64,000 bases of DNA from Epiperipatus broadwayi (GCA_028023455.1 JAQFVV010000027.1:4215845-4279844), one strand, 5' to 3'; positions 10,080 to 21,925 are shown, counted from the stretch's first letter. The notes: generated from the sequence alone by a model not told the origin. Made by a program: numbers and translations.

Positions 10080-11083
10080 AATTTAATGTTTTCGCCTTTA
10101 TGTATTTTTTCACCAACTCACAGTGACAATTTAATTTTAATTTTAGTATTAAAATCATTATTCAATATTATGAATCAATAAATTGGGCTTGATTTGTCAG
10201 AAAATATAAGTTTACTAATGAAAAATATCCTAAAAATCATATTTGGATGAGAGATAAGACTAATTACTTTGTGCTTATTGACTCATTGCCATATTGCTTT
10301 TGAAAAATGTACATTAATGAAATCTTTGTTGAATGAATTCCATTTTTTAAATATACACAAATAATTATAATCAAAGAGCCTTGCTAGTTGCTCAACAAGC
10401 TTTGTGATAAATGCTTAGCAAGAGAAAGCATTTAAAATATCTATCAGAAACCACATCCAAATCCCAGACCAATGGCTTTGTGCTTTGGCACTCCTCAGTG
10501 AGGCGCTAGTGTAGTTTCAGACACTAGATCTAAAATTACCAACCCAAAACAAGCATTTATGTAAGAATTAACCATTGAGTAGAAAATCTAAAAATTTCAG
10601 ACACTTAAATGTCTTCAAACCCAGATATCTAACTCAAATAGCTATATGAGGCTGAGAGATCTTCAGCCAAATCATATATTAGTAGTCTTAGCAATATAAG
10701 ATCACTTAAGACTTAATGTAAAACTATGAAATTGTGTTCTAAAATTTAAAATTGCATTTATAATTGTTAAAATTTCACAAAAATTTATTATGATGGTTGT
10801 TGGAAGAACATATATCATAACAATTATAAACAGAACATGATCGCCATTTCCTATGCTTACACAAGCAGTTAAAAAAGTAGTAAACTCTCCATACAGTAGT
10901 GTCACCCAGTGCAAGTCATAGTAATCAATGGGTGCTAGAAGATTTGTGCATAAAATGAAAGTGACAGACTAGAAACGAATCTGGGGATATTGGATGAGTG
11001 GGCACTAGATAGGTTATTTTATGCACAAACTTCCCAGCCTCTATTGATTACACTAATGGCACTACTATATAAATAGTTTGCTA
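10080..11083. repeat. Left part of a dispersed repeat (family D), interrupted by a LINE
   Basis: Segments here recur in the same order at about 28.6-30.55 kb: ATGAATCAATAAATTG..., TTCTAAAATTTAAAATTGCA followed by ...GTTAAAATTTCACAAA, and the foldback near 10.88-11.08 kb. The right part of the repeat resumes after the LINE at about 14.7 kb. A copy of the 2.1-kb element family (AGACCAATGGCTTTGTGC ... TAGAAAATCTAAAAATTTCAG) lies within it at 10390-10640. Confidence 0.55.
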
Positions 11084-11085
11084 CA
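10875..11085. repeat. Foldback element (CTCCATA...GTAGTG family), short copy
   Basis: GTAGTAAACTCTCCATACAG...GATTTGTGCATAAAAT on the left pairs, imperfectly, with ATTTTATGCACAAACTTCCC ... AGTTTGCTAC on the right. Longer relatives are at 30195-30545 and 31277-31925. The middle of this copy has lost most of the internal sequence. Confidence 0.6.
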
Positions 11086-11089
11086 TGAT

Positions 11090-12120
11090 GTTATGTTTGT
11101 GAAGGGGTGAGACTTTTTATGGGACAGAGGGAATTATATAGTAAAGATGGATTGCACTTAAATTATATAGTAAAGATGGATTGCACTTAGCAAATCAAGT
11201 AAGTGACATTTTAAGGAATTTGATTTATAAAGAAAATTATAGTTTGGGAAACTTATAAAGGGGGAACAGTTTTAAATTGCAGTATTATCAAAAAGAAAGA
11301 GAATGGACAGGATTTTAAAAAAATAGACAAATGGTAGCTGATTTTGGATATAAATATAGATGTGGAAAGGGAATAGATATAAAACTAATGGTAAGAAAAT
11401 TACTTAACAATGTATTGGAGAAGAAAGAGTCAAAAGAATTTACAAAAGAGTAGTTAGGAAAGAAGAAATTGTTAAAAGTGGATATTTGAATTGGCAAGAT
11501 GGCAGAATACTAGAAAAGTGGCTGGAATTAAACAAAGCAGTTTAAAATGAAGAGCTTGAAGTATTACAATAGTGGAAACACATTTAAGAGAAGAAGAACA
11601 ATACTGAATGACTTGGTATGGCAGGATATAAATAGAAAAAAATGAAAAAAGGCATATGTGGTTTGAGATAAGGTTAGAAGGACAAGAATTGATGGTGACT
11701 AAAGTGTATATAGCCACTGGAGTGGAACAATAGCATGTATGAATGCCTAGTTAAGAATATACAGAGTGTCAAAAAAGGGGAAGAAAATAATGTTTATAGG
11801 AAATATGAATGGGCATATTGAAGAAATTTATGATGTAGATAACAAGAATGGACAGCTTTTGAAGAATTTTTATCAGAGAGTGAATTTGAGCATTGGCAAT
11901 TTATCAAATATTTATTAAAGACAAATACACATGGTTTAGAAGTAATATATTTCACACAATAGATTATATATTAGTAGAAAAAAAGGAATGAATAAAGTAT
12001 GGAAAATTAAAGTGGTGTTTGATAATGAAGAGATAATATGTAATAGTAATCATAATTTCTTTATAATAGAAATGGTTAGTACTGGAATGGAAAATAGTAA
12101 TAAAAGTAGAAAGGGTACTG
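11090..12120 (+). pseudogene. Old LINE, 5' part: SGNH-like motif and APE-type endonuclease remnant
   Basis: A frame beginning near 11126 reads ELYSKDGLHLN, which resembles the Asp-x-x-His block of SGNH/GDSL hydrolases carried by ORF1 of some CR1-related LINEs. A 29-bp unit (11132-11160) coding for it is duplicated at 11161-11189. Downstream, pieces of an endonuclease can be followed through stops and shifts: THLREEEEQY-like near 11580, GNMNGHIEEIYDVDNKNGQ near 11800 (the GDFN block) and IICNSNHNFFIIEM near 12035 (the SDH block). Sense-strand C is scarce. Heavily decayed; clade uncertain. Confidence 0.55.
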
Positions 12121-13926
12121 AAAGATATGGATGGTGAATGAATGATAAGAATAAGTTAGAAGAATATAAAATAAAAGTAAAAGAAATCATAGAAGAGTTT
12201 GTTGGGGATGAATATAAGGACTGGTGTGAAGTAAAAAAAGTGCCAAATAGAGTTTTAGGAGAGAATATTCAGAAGGATAAAAATAGTGGAAAAGTGAGAA
12301 TTAGTAAAAGTGTAAAAGAGGGGGGGACAACTTGCAGAGAATATACATGTCCTATTAAAAACAAAGAAAAGATGTTAATGTTAAATGGAAAAAAGTATTT
12401 CCCAAAAAAGAAATTGGCTAAAATAGATAATTATATATAGAGAATGAAATTAAATAGTAAAATTGTTGGAGAATATTAACAAAAGTGAAAGAGGTAAGAG
12501 TAAAAAAAAATTGGAAGTATATTTAAAAAAGGAATGTAGGGGAGAGAGAAATACTAGATGATGAGGGAGTATAGTGTAGCTCTAGAGAAGAATTAGTCAA
12601 TCTTAAATCAGTATGTATTGGATATAGAAAAGATGTTAGATATGAAGGACAGAGTGATAACAAACATAAAAGCATATAGAAATGAAAATATCAGGTTTAC
12701 AGAAATGTAATGAGGCAGGAAAGAAATGGAAAGGCAAGAGGTTTAGATGGTTGGGCAGCATAAATAATGAATGTAGGAAATAGAACAAAAACCTATTTTC
12801 ATGTTTTAATAAGATGGCACAGAAGAGAGATTTTCCAAGAGTAAAGCTACTATTTAAAGAAAATGGTAAGGATCATAGAAAGTTAAACAATTATAGACCA
12901 ATAGCAGTAATGTCAGTATTATATGAAATATTTGCATATATGGTGGCTGGAAGGGTGGCAAAAAGAATGGAAGAAAATAATATAGTGGGAGAAATGCAAG
13001 AAGGTTTTTGATCAGATAGGCATATAGAAGATAGTTCATTTGTAGCTACACAACTTATAGATATGAGTAGAAATACAGGTAGACAGTTATATATAGTTTT
13101 TACAGATATAGAGAAATCATATGATAGAGTAAATAGAAATAGATTATGGATAAGTTTAGTAAATTTGGGAATGGGTGGAGCTTTAGTGGAACTTAGTAAG
13201 AAATTGTACGAAAATAATTACTATAAGTATCAATTAGGAAATATAGAATCAATTAACTAAGACAAGGATGCCCTAGGTCACCTATTTTATTTTTTAGTAT
13301 TTGAGAGAAATGGGAGAGCCATAGAAAAACTAGGAAAAGGGATAGAGATACTATTAATAGATGGCAAGAGAGTATATACATTATCAAATCTTTTATTTGT
13401 GAATGATGTCTTCTGGTGCACAGAAAGTAGGGAAGATATAGAAGTTATGCTGAAGATATGTGCAAGGGTGGATTAAGAGATAGGGATAAAATTTAGTGAA
13501 GAAAAGTCAAAAATAATGATGATAAATACTGGGAAAGAGAAGAGAAAGAATTTTTATTGGGGGATATAAAATTAAATGTGGTAAATAGGTATAACTATTT
13601 AGGAGAAATTGCTTAGATGAATGGAGAAAAAATTGTTAAATGAAGCAAAGAAAAGAAAGGGACTGATAAAGAAATTAACAGTGTTTTCATATAATAAATA
13701 TTATAATGTAGCCAGAATTGTATGGAAGGAAGTGGTAGTAGCAGGGTTAACATATAGTAATGATGCATTATGTGTTAGTAAAGGGGTGTTAAATTACTTA
13801 GAAAAAATACAAAGAGAAATGGGAAGACATGCATTAAATGCAGATATGTGGACAGCAAAGAAGGCAATTCCAAGAAGAAATGGGATGGTCAAGTTTTTAT
13901 ATGAGAGATGCAAAAAAACAAAATGA
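12121..13926 (+). pseudogene. Old LINE, reverse transcriptase region with stops and frameshifts
   Basis: Continues the element upstream. Open pieces include 12138-12440 (linker, lysine-rich), 12814-13011 (NNYRPIAVMSVLYEIF, then GEMQEGF), 13063-13260 (GRQLYIVFTDIEKSYDRVNR, the first catalytic Asp block), 13330-13490 (active site as LLFVNDVFWCTES, where FADD is FVND) and 13621-13926 (thumb and C-terminal region). At least four breaks separate them. Fold order and motifs are those of an APE-type LINE. Both RT catalytic damage and the stops show it is dead. The clade (CR1/L2, I/Nimb or RTE-X groups are all possible) cannot be fixed by eye. Confidence 0.75.
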
Positions 13927-14690
13927 AAATGTTTGGTAGATTGCAATTTATAGATTACAAGAGAATAGGCAAAATAGTATTTAAATGAGTTATGATTCAA
14001 AGACAGGCAACAATATAGGTGAGATAGATAAGACAGTATGCAGAAGATTTAGATAAAGAATTTATGTCAGTATACTTATACAAAAGGTGGGATAATTGTA
14101 AGAGAATTGTTGAGGGCTATAGTGGGTTGGAGAGATGGAGAACTAGTATGGAGTGTAAAAAAAGTTTAAATATATATATAGAAGTAAACAGAACATTGGG
14201 TGTGAGTTAATTTGTGCTAATAGCAAGGAAAGTAGTTTACTGTTTAAGGCTCGAACAGTATCTTTAACAACAAGGGAATATATACATAAATGGAAAAATA
14301 TTGAGTAACTTAGTTTGCAAGTTATGTAAGAAAGGCATAGATAATATTAGGCATCTGTTAGTTGAATGTAAATGCCTGCAATCATAAAAGATATAAATAA
14401 TGAAGTTGTAGGAGAATAAATAAATATAAACAAAGTGATTATACAGAAAGTAGGTTTTTGGTTTTGAAGCTGGGTTTGTGAAAAGATAAGGGGGATTTAG
14501 ATATAAAGGCCATGGAGTTGACAAAGATTATGTTGTGGAGATGGGATGGATCAGGATAAAGAAGAATATGAGAAATACTTAGGGTGGGGAAAAGGAAGGG
14601 AAGGTGGCTAACAGGTTTTTCTGCACATAGTGGCTGAGAAATTTCTGACTCCAAAAAATGAGAAGCCACATTGCATCACACATATTACAT
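13927..14690 (+). pseudogene. Old LINE, 3' region with zinc-knuckle-like motif
   Basis: Near 14310-14370 a frame gives CKLCKKGIDNIRHLLVECKC, the Cys/His cluster often found after the RT in LINEs. The end lies near CATTGCATCACACATATTACATCACATAATG at about 14665-14700, a short TCACA-type repeat that may be the 3' tail. ACATGATGTTATG at about 11085 and ACATAATGTTAATG at about 14690 could be a worn target-site duplication. Confidence 0.5.
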
Positions 14691-15120
14691 CACATAATGT
14701 TAATGATAATCATAGTTTTCTTTTTATCATTAATTCAAAATTCTTAACTTGTATTTTTAAAAGTGAAATATATTTCAAAAAAATCTAAGTGTAAAAATGA
14801 ATATATTTCTATTTTATTAATTATTAGACAAAATTTTTGTAAAAATAATAAAAAAAAATATTTAAATGAACTATGAAATTATGAAAATTTTTTGCTCATT
14901 GCTAATAACAGCAAAACAGCAGTTTACAAGTTTATTTATATGCTCAAGATCAAAAAATCTATGTATCTATTAGCAATCCCTTAGGCATTTGTCAGTTTTT
15001 CTGTGTGGGCTACTTATATCTTCATATTTGTTTAATTAATATATATATATTTATTTTAAATTTTTACCATCAAATGAACATAAAACTGGAAAAATAACAC
15101 TAAAGATAATAAAAAAGATT
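14691..15120. repeat. Right part of family D repeat, resumed after the LINE
   Basis: TTGCTCATTGCTAATAACA ... AGTTTACAA and CCATCAAATGAACATAAAAC match, in order, 30685-30740 and 30858-30880, where the same repeat runs without a LINE in it. Confidence 0.5.
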
Positions 15121-15329
15121 GGTTTTAAAATGAGTACAGTGGTGCCATACAGTAGCTCCTGAAAGCACTAATTATCATTATTAGTTTATTTATACTAGGA
15201 GTTAATTTTCACTTGTAATATCTGGGCCCTTTTACTTTAGCACTTACCATGTAGTAAAAACATGTATTCAAAAATGATAGTCTCCCCAACTTCTTTATGA
15301 AAGAAGTTTTACCTTAGCCCCTTGTAATA

Positions 15330-15620
15330 TAGAGGATTTAAACACAGACTTTCACACTCCCTTCAGCCATCTACTCTATCTCATACATCTACTCTGTCTC
15401 ATACAGCCAATACACATGACAACACACATATGTAAAAGATTAATGATCTCCAACATACATATTTCATGCTGGACCAGCACTCAACAGTTGCTCTGGATCA
15501 TCATGTCCAACACATATTTATAATCATGACAATAATATTGGATTAACAAAGGCTTTAGGTATTCCATCATCAGATTTTCAATGATATGGATGGCTGAAGA
15601 GTTGGAGGGTGAAATATTGT
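15330..15620. repeat. Two SINE-like pieces in opposite orientation
   Basis: 15340-15540 is the SINE family on the minus strand (CAGACTTTCACAC ... ATACATATTTCATGCTGGACCAG). 15548-15615 is the family's upstream segment on the plus strand (ATTCCATCATCAGATTTTCA ... GAAGAGTTGGAGGGTG). Confidence 0.6.
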
Positions 15621-18130
15621 ACCGGTCGAAAGCCACCACCACCGCAAATCAAATCAGATTCAAACTCAGGCGGTTCAAAACTGAATTCAAACCCAACTCA
15701 ACAGCTCAGATAGCAGAAATCGACGGCACAGTGCTATGCGCCAAGAACTAGTTCAACGGTTGGTGAGGACTAGAGACCCTTGCACTGACACGAATATCTA
15801 ATAATTAATTACTTTGAATACTTTTTAAATCAAATCATATGTATGTTCGGGTTGCCAACACAGACAGCGAGTATTAACATTTAAATAATTATAAAAAGAA
15901 TGATGAACTAAGAAACCAAGTATGTTGGAAAGTATTTAATAAGAATAATTTGTTTTGTTTCATAGAATATAAAATACATTAACTACCTCTAGTCTTTAAG
16001 ATATCTTACAATTATAATAAGAGTGGCGGTCCTTATCATATGCCAACAAGTATTACACAACATGGAATTCTATGTCTATGCCCCCAACGAGAAATATAAA
16101 GGCAGATAAAGGTATTCATTAATAAGGAAATGATTGCTCTAATTTTATTATGACAGAATGTGATATTTATTTTCACATTCGAAAATCTACTCATGAAGAG
16201 CAAGATACGTAATTTAGGGCATAACTTTAATCTTGATTTGAAAACTGATTTAACTAAATATATTTGAAAATTTGTTCGACTTTAATTTAAATCCCTTCAT
16301 CATGGATTACGAGCATGGAGCGGGTTTTACCGGAACAAAAATGCAATGGTGCTTGACGAATTACGAGGCAGAGAGTCAAATTTAAAGATGATCGCTAGTC
16401 GATGATCGAAGCCCTATGGCGGCTTGCATCAACAAGTCTTACGCCCTTTGACTAATGAATACGAAAGGAAGTACTTTCTTCCTTGAGAAATTTAAATAAG
16501 AGAATATGATCACCGACCAGCCTAACGGAGCGGAAGATGGCCCTACGTCAGCAACGTTTGATGATGATGACTTGATAGTCATCGTTGAAAAATAAAACCC
16601 ATGTAGAATGCTCTACGTGATGACTTGACCAATTAATTAAAGTCAAACGAACTTTTATCGAACTATTTTAAAACATTTATAAACTATATTAATTATGCCC
16701 TAATATCGTGCCCTTCCTGAATATTAATATAAAATAACAAAAGTGGAATTAAAATACATTTAACCCTTTATCGACCCTTTTTGCAATAAAGACATTTAAG
16801 ATTATATTTGCATAAATAAATATTAGTGGAACAAGAAAATCATTTAACATTATGTGAATATATATAAATACTTATAACTTAGATAGGAGCTGGGGACATA
16901 GGTGAAAAATTGAGCTAATAATTTATTATTAGCTAAATGTAAAAATAGTAAACATGTAATATTTTCCTTTGACTCGATGATTAATAGAACTTATAAATTT
17001 AGCTCTAATGGGCGAGAATTACTATTTGAAATTAATGTTATATTATTTGCGTGAGGCAAATGGAATCAAGGAGCTCATCGAGTCGAAAGATTATTGGCAT
17101 ATAATTTTTAAATACGACATTAATAAAGCACACTAATATATATATATTAAACGAACCGCCAGGTAAGAAAAGAAAAAGTTTAAAGACTAGAGATTTAAAG
17201 AATTACGCTATAGATTTACAGTAGCATTTTATAAATAAAAGGTGTTACAAAGATTTTACATTAAAGAATAAAAGAGCTCTTAATAAGGAGGAGTGTAAAA
17301 TAAAGTTCGAACTGGCCAGAAAGTTTAACGTCCATTATAGAAACATATATTACCCCTTCCGTGCTGGTCCTTAAGTTACACCTCCAGGTTGTTAAAAACG
17401 TAGGCACCATTGATTGATTATTGGAACAGCATTTTAGTAGCCTCCATAATTTTAGCAGAATGATCGATCCGGAAAAGGTTCAACAGCTCCAGTGAAGATT
17501 TCTCGGGACTTTAGGAACCGTAGCCAGATTCCTGATGTTCTAGCCCTCTATCATGATGTATTTAATTTTTTATACGCACAGAGTTCACTGCACTACTCTA
17601 CAACAAAGCTAGCCCCTTCTCCTGACTTTTCAGGGCTATATATATTGTCCAGATGCCTTAAGGCTAGCGCTCATTTTATTATCAATTAGTTGTTTTCAAA
17701 TACATTCCCTCGATAAGGCTTTCAAACTAATTTTTGAATTCCTTTCCTAATTAGAAAATGAATTCTTAAAATCTGAAATGATTTTAATTAGAAATTGAAT
17801 TCTTATCTTTTTCCAATTAATAAAACTTTACTGTTGTTTTTGAGAATTTGAGAGCTTATCGAAAGAATGTAGTTTTTAATCAACAACACTTTAACAAATT
17901 ATTTAAAATTAAAAAAAAACAAGTATTCCCGACGCAATGAAACTTTCGAACAATTATATATTTTTAATATTTACAAGTATATACGCACAATCCACGCAAT
18001 TTAATATATATAAATTCATGAATATTTTCTCATGAATTTATTTAGAGAATTGATCAATTTTAAGCTAAACTAATTAATTTTAATACGCATTTGAAATAAA
18101 TTATTTATTATGGAAATTAGCGTGGATTGA
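15621..18130. other. Unassigned block, less AT-rich, possible solo LTR or decayed element
   Basis: This stretch is clearly richer in G and C, with many CpG, than its surroundings (for example 15620-15790, 16300-16620 and 17330-17690). It has no convincing ORF and no similarity I recognise. A TATATATATT motif near 17638, followed by T-rich sequence, and its overall look resemble an LTR, but I found neither matching second copy nor clear TG...CA ends. It could also be a regulatory or exonic remnant of a host locus. Confidence 0.3.
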
Positions 18131-18224
18131 ACGTATAAAGCCCCATTGCATCGGAAATTTAAGGTTAGTATTAGGGTAAATAACATGAAGCTAGGATCGA
18201 ACTCAGATCCGACTGCTTCAATAT

Positions 18225-18500
18225 ATTCATATATTCAAGCATGTTCATTAAAGTATGAAGATTTGCTATCTTAATATAAACCAAGCACTTATTACATGTG
18301 TGTGTGGGAGGTGATGATCTGGACCAACTGATGAGTGCTGGTTTTCCATGAAATATGTATATTGGAGATCATTTATCTTTTTCACTTGTATGTGGTCATG
18401 TGTATCATATGTATGAGATAGGGTAGATGTCTAAAGGCAATTTGAAAGTCTGTGTTCAAATCCTCTATATTACATGTAGACTCCAGGTATATAAAGTGTA
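18225..18500 (+). repeat. SINE-like copy
   Basis: Nearly full copy: TCATTAAAGTATGAAGATTT, GATGATCTGGACCAACTGATG, ATATTGGAGATCATTTATC, GTGTATCATATGTATGAGAT and the B-box-like GTGTTCAAATCC near 18450. Confidence 0.7.
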
Positions 18501-18629
18501 CTTGTATTTAAAATATTAAAAATTCAACCAGTATCCTGCCCATTTCTCTTCTTTGTATTTAAATGGAAAAGGTCCTACACATGAAGGCTCAGAGTGACTT
18601 AAAGTCAACATGGCACGACAATAATATTG

Positions 18630-18752
18630 TCATTAACATGAGATTTGAGTGTTCCATTATCAGATTTTCAATGGTATGAATGGATGAAGAGTTAGAGGGT
18701 GGAGTAGATTGAAGCCTGTCCATTAAAGTGTGAAATTAAATCAAATACTGAT

Positions 18753-18790
<38 letters not shown>

Positions 18791-18930
18791 ATGATAATCT
18801 GGATCAGCTGATAAGTGCTGATTCAGTATGAAATACAGATATTGGGATCATTTATCTTTTGATATGTGTGTGGTCATGATAGCTTAATGGAGTTTGAAAG
18901 TCTGTGTTCAAATCTAGACTCCAGGTATAT
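18630..18930 (+). repeat. SINE-like copy with internal (TA)n(TG)n
   Basis: Second copy in the same orientation as the one just upstream, with a TA/TG microsatellite at about 18755-18790 at the place where other copies read TATATATGTGTG. It keeps the segment TTCCATTATCAGATTTTCAA at its start. Confidence 0.7.
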
Positions 18931-19855
18931 AAAGTATACCTACATTTAAAAAATTAGTCTATTGTAGACAATACATAACAATTCATAAAACCCAAAAATT
19001 TGAAAAGTTATGGTAAAAGTTCATTTTTAAAATAAATGAGGACAAAAAAAAATAATATGAACAGAACTAATATCTATGTAACCATATTAATGTAGGATAT
19101 TCTTTTATGGAAAAGCTAAATAATTAAAAAATTAGATCTAGTTATATATTAAAGATTTTTTTACCACTATACAAAATTATAAAGTAAAAATCTTGCAAAT
19201 GGATACTGAATATTTTATTATCAAGATGTCAGCAAATTAACAATAACTACATCACATGATTTCTCATATGCTTTTATGCTTTTAAAAGGAGTAACCTTTA
19301 TGCTACCCTAGTGCCATCTATTGTAACCTTAAAGAAATCTGGTACAGATCTATATGTCTTTGCAAATGAATTATCCTGAGTTTAAAAGAAGCATTTTTTT
19401 AATTTTTCAGTTAAGCTTGAGTAGGAAAAAAAGTAAATCTTGCAAATCTACACTGAGATATCAACAAAATAGCAATGACTACATCTCATGATCATATCAT
19501 ATGAATTCTTATATGCTTCCTCATATGCTTTTAAGGTCATTACTTTCAAGCTTTGTAGTTGTTACTCATGATTTAATAACTATCCAGTACATATCACCAG
19601 AAATGAAAGCGTTTTGCTTTGCCGGATGTTATATAAGTTTAATTTAAATAGTTATCCAGTGTGTATAGACAGCAAGAAGAATTGTTTTACTTTGGTAAGT
19701 TCTAATCCTGTATTCTGAAATTTGGAGTATCTACCACATTTATATCACTAATTCTTAACATCTTTTCTGTTTCTTGTATCAAGTAATATCATTTTTTGTT
19801 GCTGTAAAAAAATCTACTAGATTTACTGAATTTCAAAACCTGTCTTCAGTTACCT
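18931..19855. other. Unassigned AT-rich region
   Basis: Two diverged direct repeats of CTTGCAAAT...ACTGA...TCAACAAAT/ATCAGCAAAT...ACTACATC(T/A)CATGAT at about 19190-19275 and 19438-19510 point to another old repeat. No coding sequence. Confidence 0.35.
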
Positions 19856-19925
19856 TGATGGGCCACACAAATGACTTTGTGGGCCATATAAGGCTTGAGG
19901 GCTGGATGTTCCTCACCCTATTAAG
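19855..19925 (+). mobile_element. Possible hAT-type transposon end
   Basis: GGGCCACACAAATGACTTTG, TGGGCCATATAAGGCTTGAG and GGCTGGATGTTCCTCACCC resemble the GGGCCG-rich terminal region of widespread hAT elements, which usually ends in a TGCCCACCCC-like motif. The opposite end was not found. Confidence 0.3.
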
Positions 19926-20581
19926 GAGAGATTGCTTGCTGTAATTACTCACTAGTCATCCCCACAGTAACCTGTTCTTTTAATAACATATTTAAAAAAA
20001 TACAAATAAAAAAAACTAAGAATTATAAACAATTATTTTAAAATGTATGTAAGTGAAGTAATTTAATTTAAAAAGTTTATACTACTTTCTTCTTATTGAA
20101 AGACATTCCATTTCTACCTAAGGAAACTTGATACAAAAGAACTACATATGATTCAGTTAGGTGCACTAATGGAAAATTATATTCCCATGGGGCAGATGGA
20201 AAAATAACAGCCTCAAGAGTCAAATGGAAGTAGTCATCAAAATGACACATAAAAATTTTAATTAATTTATTTAATTGTATTTAAAGAATACTTTTAGTAT
20301 CACATTCATTGTTGTGTTCAGTAGACTATTTTGTTTCAAAAGACATTTATTTGTGCATCATCATCAATAGTCGAGAGGTTAAATGACTTACATTGTAAGT
20401 TAAAATTGCCAACCATAATGGCTTCATCTGTCTGCATGGGAAATCTCCATCGAGAAAGGAAACCTGTATTGTCTCATTCCATCCATCCAGAGATCCCCAC
20501 ACACTCAGGCTACCACCACATTACAAGATTTCCAAATGGAATTTTCTGGGTACATTTTACATTGCTTATCCTGATTAAGTC

Positions 20582-21247
20582 GTAATTTGAATATTCAAGG
20601 ACTAAACAATCCGGCCCGATATTATGCATGTTTTTGAGTTCAATTCCAGTTCTGGCATATCTGATATTTAAAACCTTTTATAAACTCCTGACTTCAATTA
20701 CTAATAAGCCTTTTCAAAATTTTTGAAGTGTTTACTGCATGGGGCTTGATACAGGTGTCAAACTCTCTTTGAGTATTTTCAGTATAACCATAAATAAATT
20801 GAATCAGAAAGCAAAGAAGTATATTTGGAGAAAATCTTTATACTTATTATCAATTTCAGTATTACAATTAATTGGTCAAAGAGGCTTCAATCTTATTGAT
20901 TCAAAATTATGTGCATCATATATAAAAACACGAATGTACATTAATATATACCTGACAAATGCTTTAGTCCACTATCACCAGATGCTAATTTGATTAGTAA
21001 AATTGAAAAAGACAGATTATTTTGTGGTGACTTATTTATAGCATATAAAGACACGAAGGATGACCTAAAATTAAATAGCTTGATTAAAATTAAGGATTTA
21101 AAACTAATAAACAATGTTCCATACAATTGGACAGAAGTGTCAGAGATTAAGGTTATCAAGAGTTTTCACAAAATATTTGCTCACAATTAAATTATGTTTC
21201 AAATTTTTAAACAGCTTTCTAAGAACGAAAGTTTATTTAAATGGTTG
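20582..21247 (+). pseudogene. L1/Tx1-like LINE scrap, first segment
   Basis: A short piece near 20582-20632 reads NLNIQGLNNPARYYACF, like the start of an L1/Tx1 endonuclease. After about 100 bases, 20770-20990 reads the RT C-terminal region (INKLNQKAKKYIWRKS, ISVLQLIGQRGFNLIDSK), and 20990-21189 continues with a lysine-rich stretch. The jump from endonuclease start to RT end implies a large internal deletion. The link of the first 17 residues to the rest is inference. Confidence 0.5.
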
Positions 21248-21475
21248 GTAATATTTACTGAGGCTATAACCTCGATAATATGCGTATAAAAATGCGATAG
21301 TAGGGACCTCTACAGGTGTTTTAACCATCTCTACAGGTGTTTTAATCACAAGCTTACGCTATGGTTAAAACACCTGTAGAGGTCCCTACTATCGCATTTT
21401 TATACGCATATTATCGAGGTTATAGCCTCAGTAAATATTACTTACGTAATCAATGTGCGTTTAATAAATTTATAA
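21248..21475. repeat. Perfect palindromic MITE, copy 2, inserted in a LINE scrap
   Basis: Arms 21248-21328 and 21361-21441 are 81 bp each and exactly complementary as I read them. The 32-nt spacer carries a third copy of CTCTACAGGTGTTTTA. Beyond the right arm TTACGTAATCAATGTGCGTTT matches the inverted left flank of copy 1, so the real element end lies near 21465. TATTTAAATGGTT stands at 21234-21246 and again at 21499-21511 and may be the target duplication, although a local tandem repeat of AAATGGTTAACTAAATA confuses the right side. Confidence 0.85.
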
Positions 21476-21511
21476 TTAAATGGTTAACTAAATAGGTGTA
21501 TTTAAATGGTT

Positions 21512-21790
21512 AACTAAATATGAATTTGGAACCTTTGTGTATTTTTTATAAGTTTATAAAAGAGGAGACTTTTTTTTCACTTGCTTGAAGAATGTGTAAC
21601 ATTTAAACTCTAAAATCAAAAGTATTGAATACTCCATACGTAAATTTAAAAAAGAAATAACAAACAATATTAAAAGATTTATCCACCTAATGCCATCGTT
21701 TTGCTACACGTTCTAAAAACTATATGGACAATAAGATGTAAAATGATTTTTGATAATAAAAAATATAATTAATTGAAAAACTTGATTGGA
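21512..21790 (+). pseudogene. L1/Tx1-like LINE scrap, second segment
   Basis: Sequence after the MITE continues the L1/Tx1-like reading. YKFIKEETFF, then HLLEECVTFKL in a shifted frame, look like the Cys/His knuckle region. Later TIWTIRCKMIFDN matches the tIWtiRnkiiF pattern at the end of such LINEs. Several stops are present. Confidence 0.45.
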
Positions 21791-21925
21791 ATAAATTCTT
21801 TAATAACTGCGTCAGATGCCTCCCCAAATAGATAACGGGAAAAAATGGTCAAGTACTAGTCTGTTTCTATGTGAATTATGGAAATAATAGAAAAATCAAA
21901 ATAAGTATTATTTAATTAAAATATA

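Noticed and set aside
16755-16790. TTAACCCTTTATCGACCC as another piggyBac-type end
   Set aside because: No matching inverted end with TTAA was found at a suitable distance.
18180-18215. GTTCGATCC-like B box on the minus strand as a tRNA gene
   Set aside because: A T-arm-like stem is present, but no acceptor, D or anticodon arms can be drawn around it.
20331-20585. 84-codon open frame as a small gene
   Set aside because: No recognisable domain, codon pattern or conservation evidence; likely chance.
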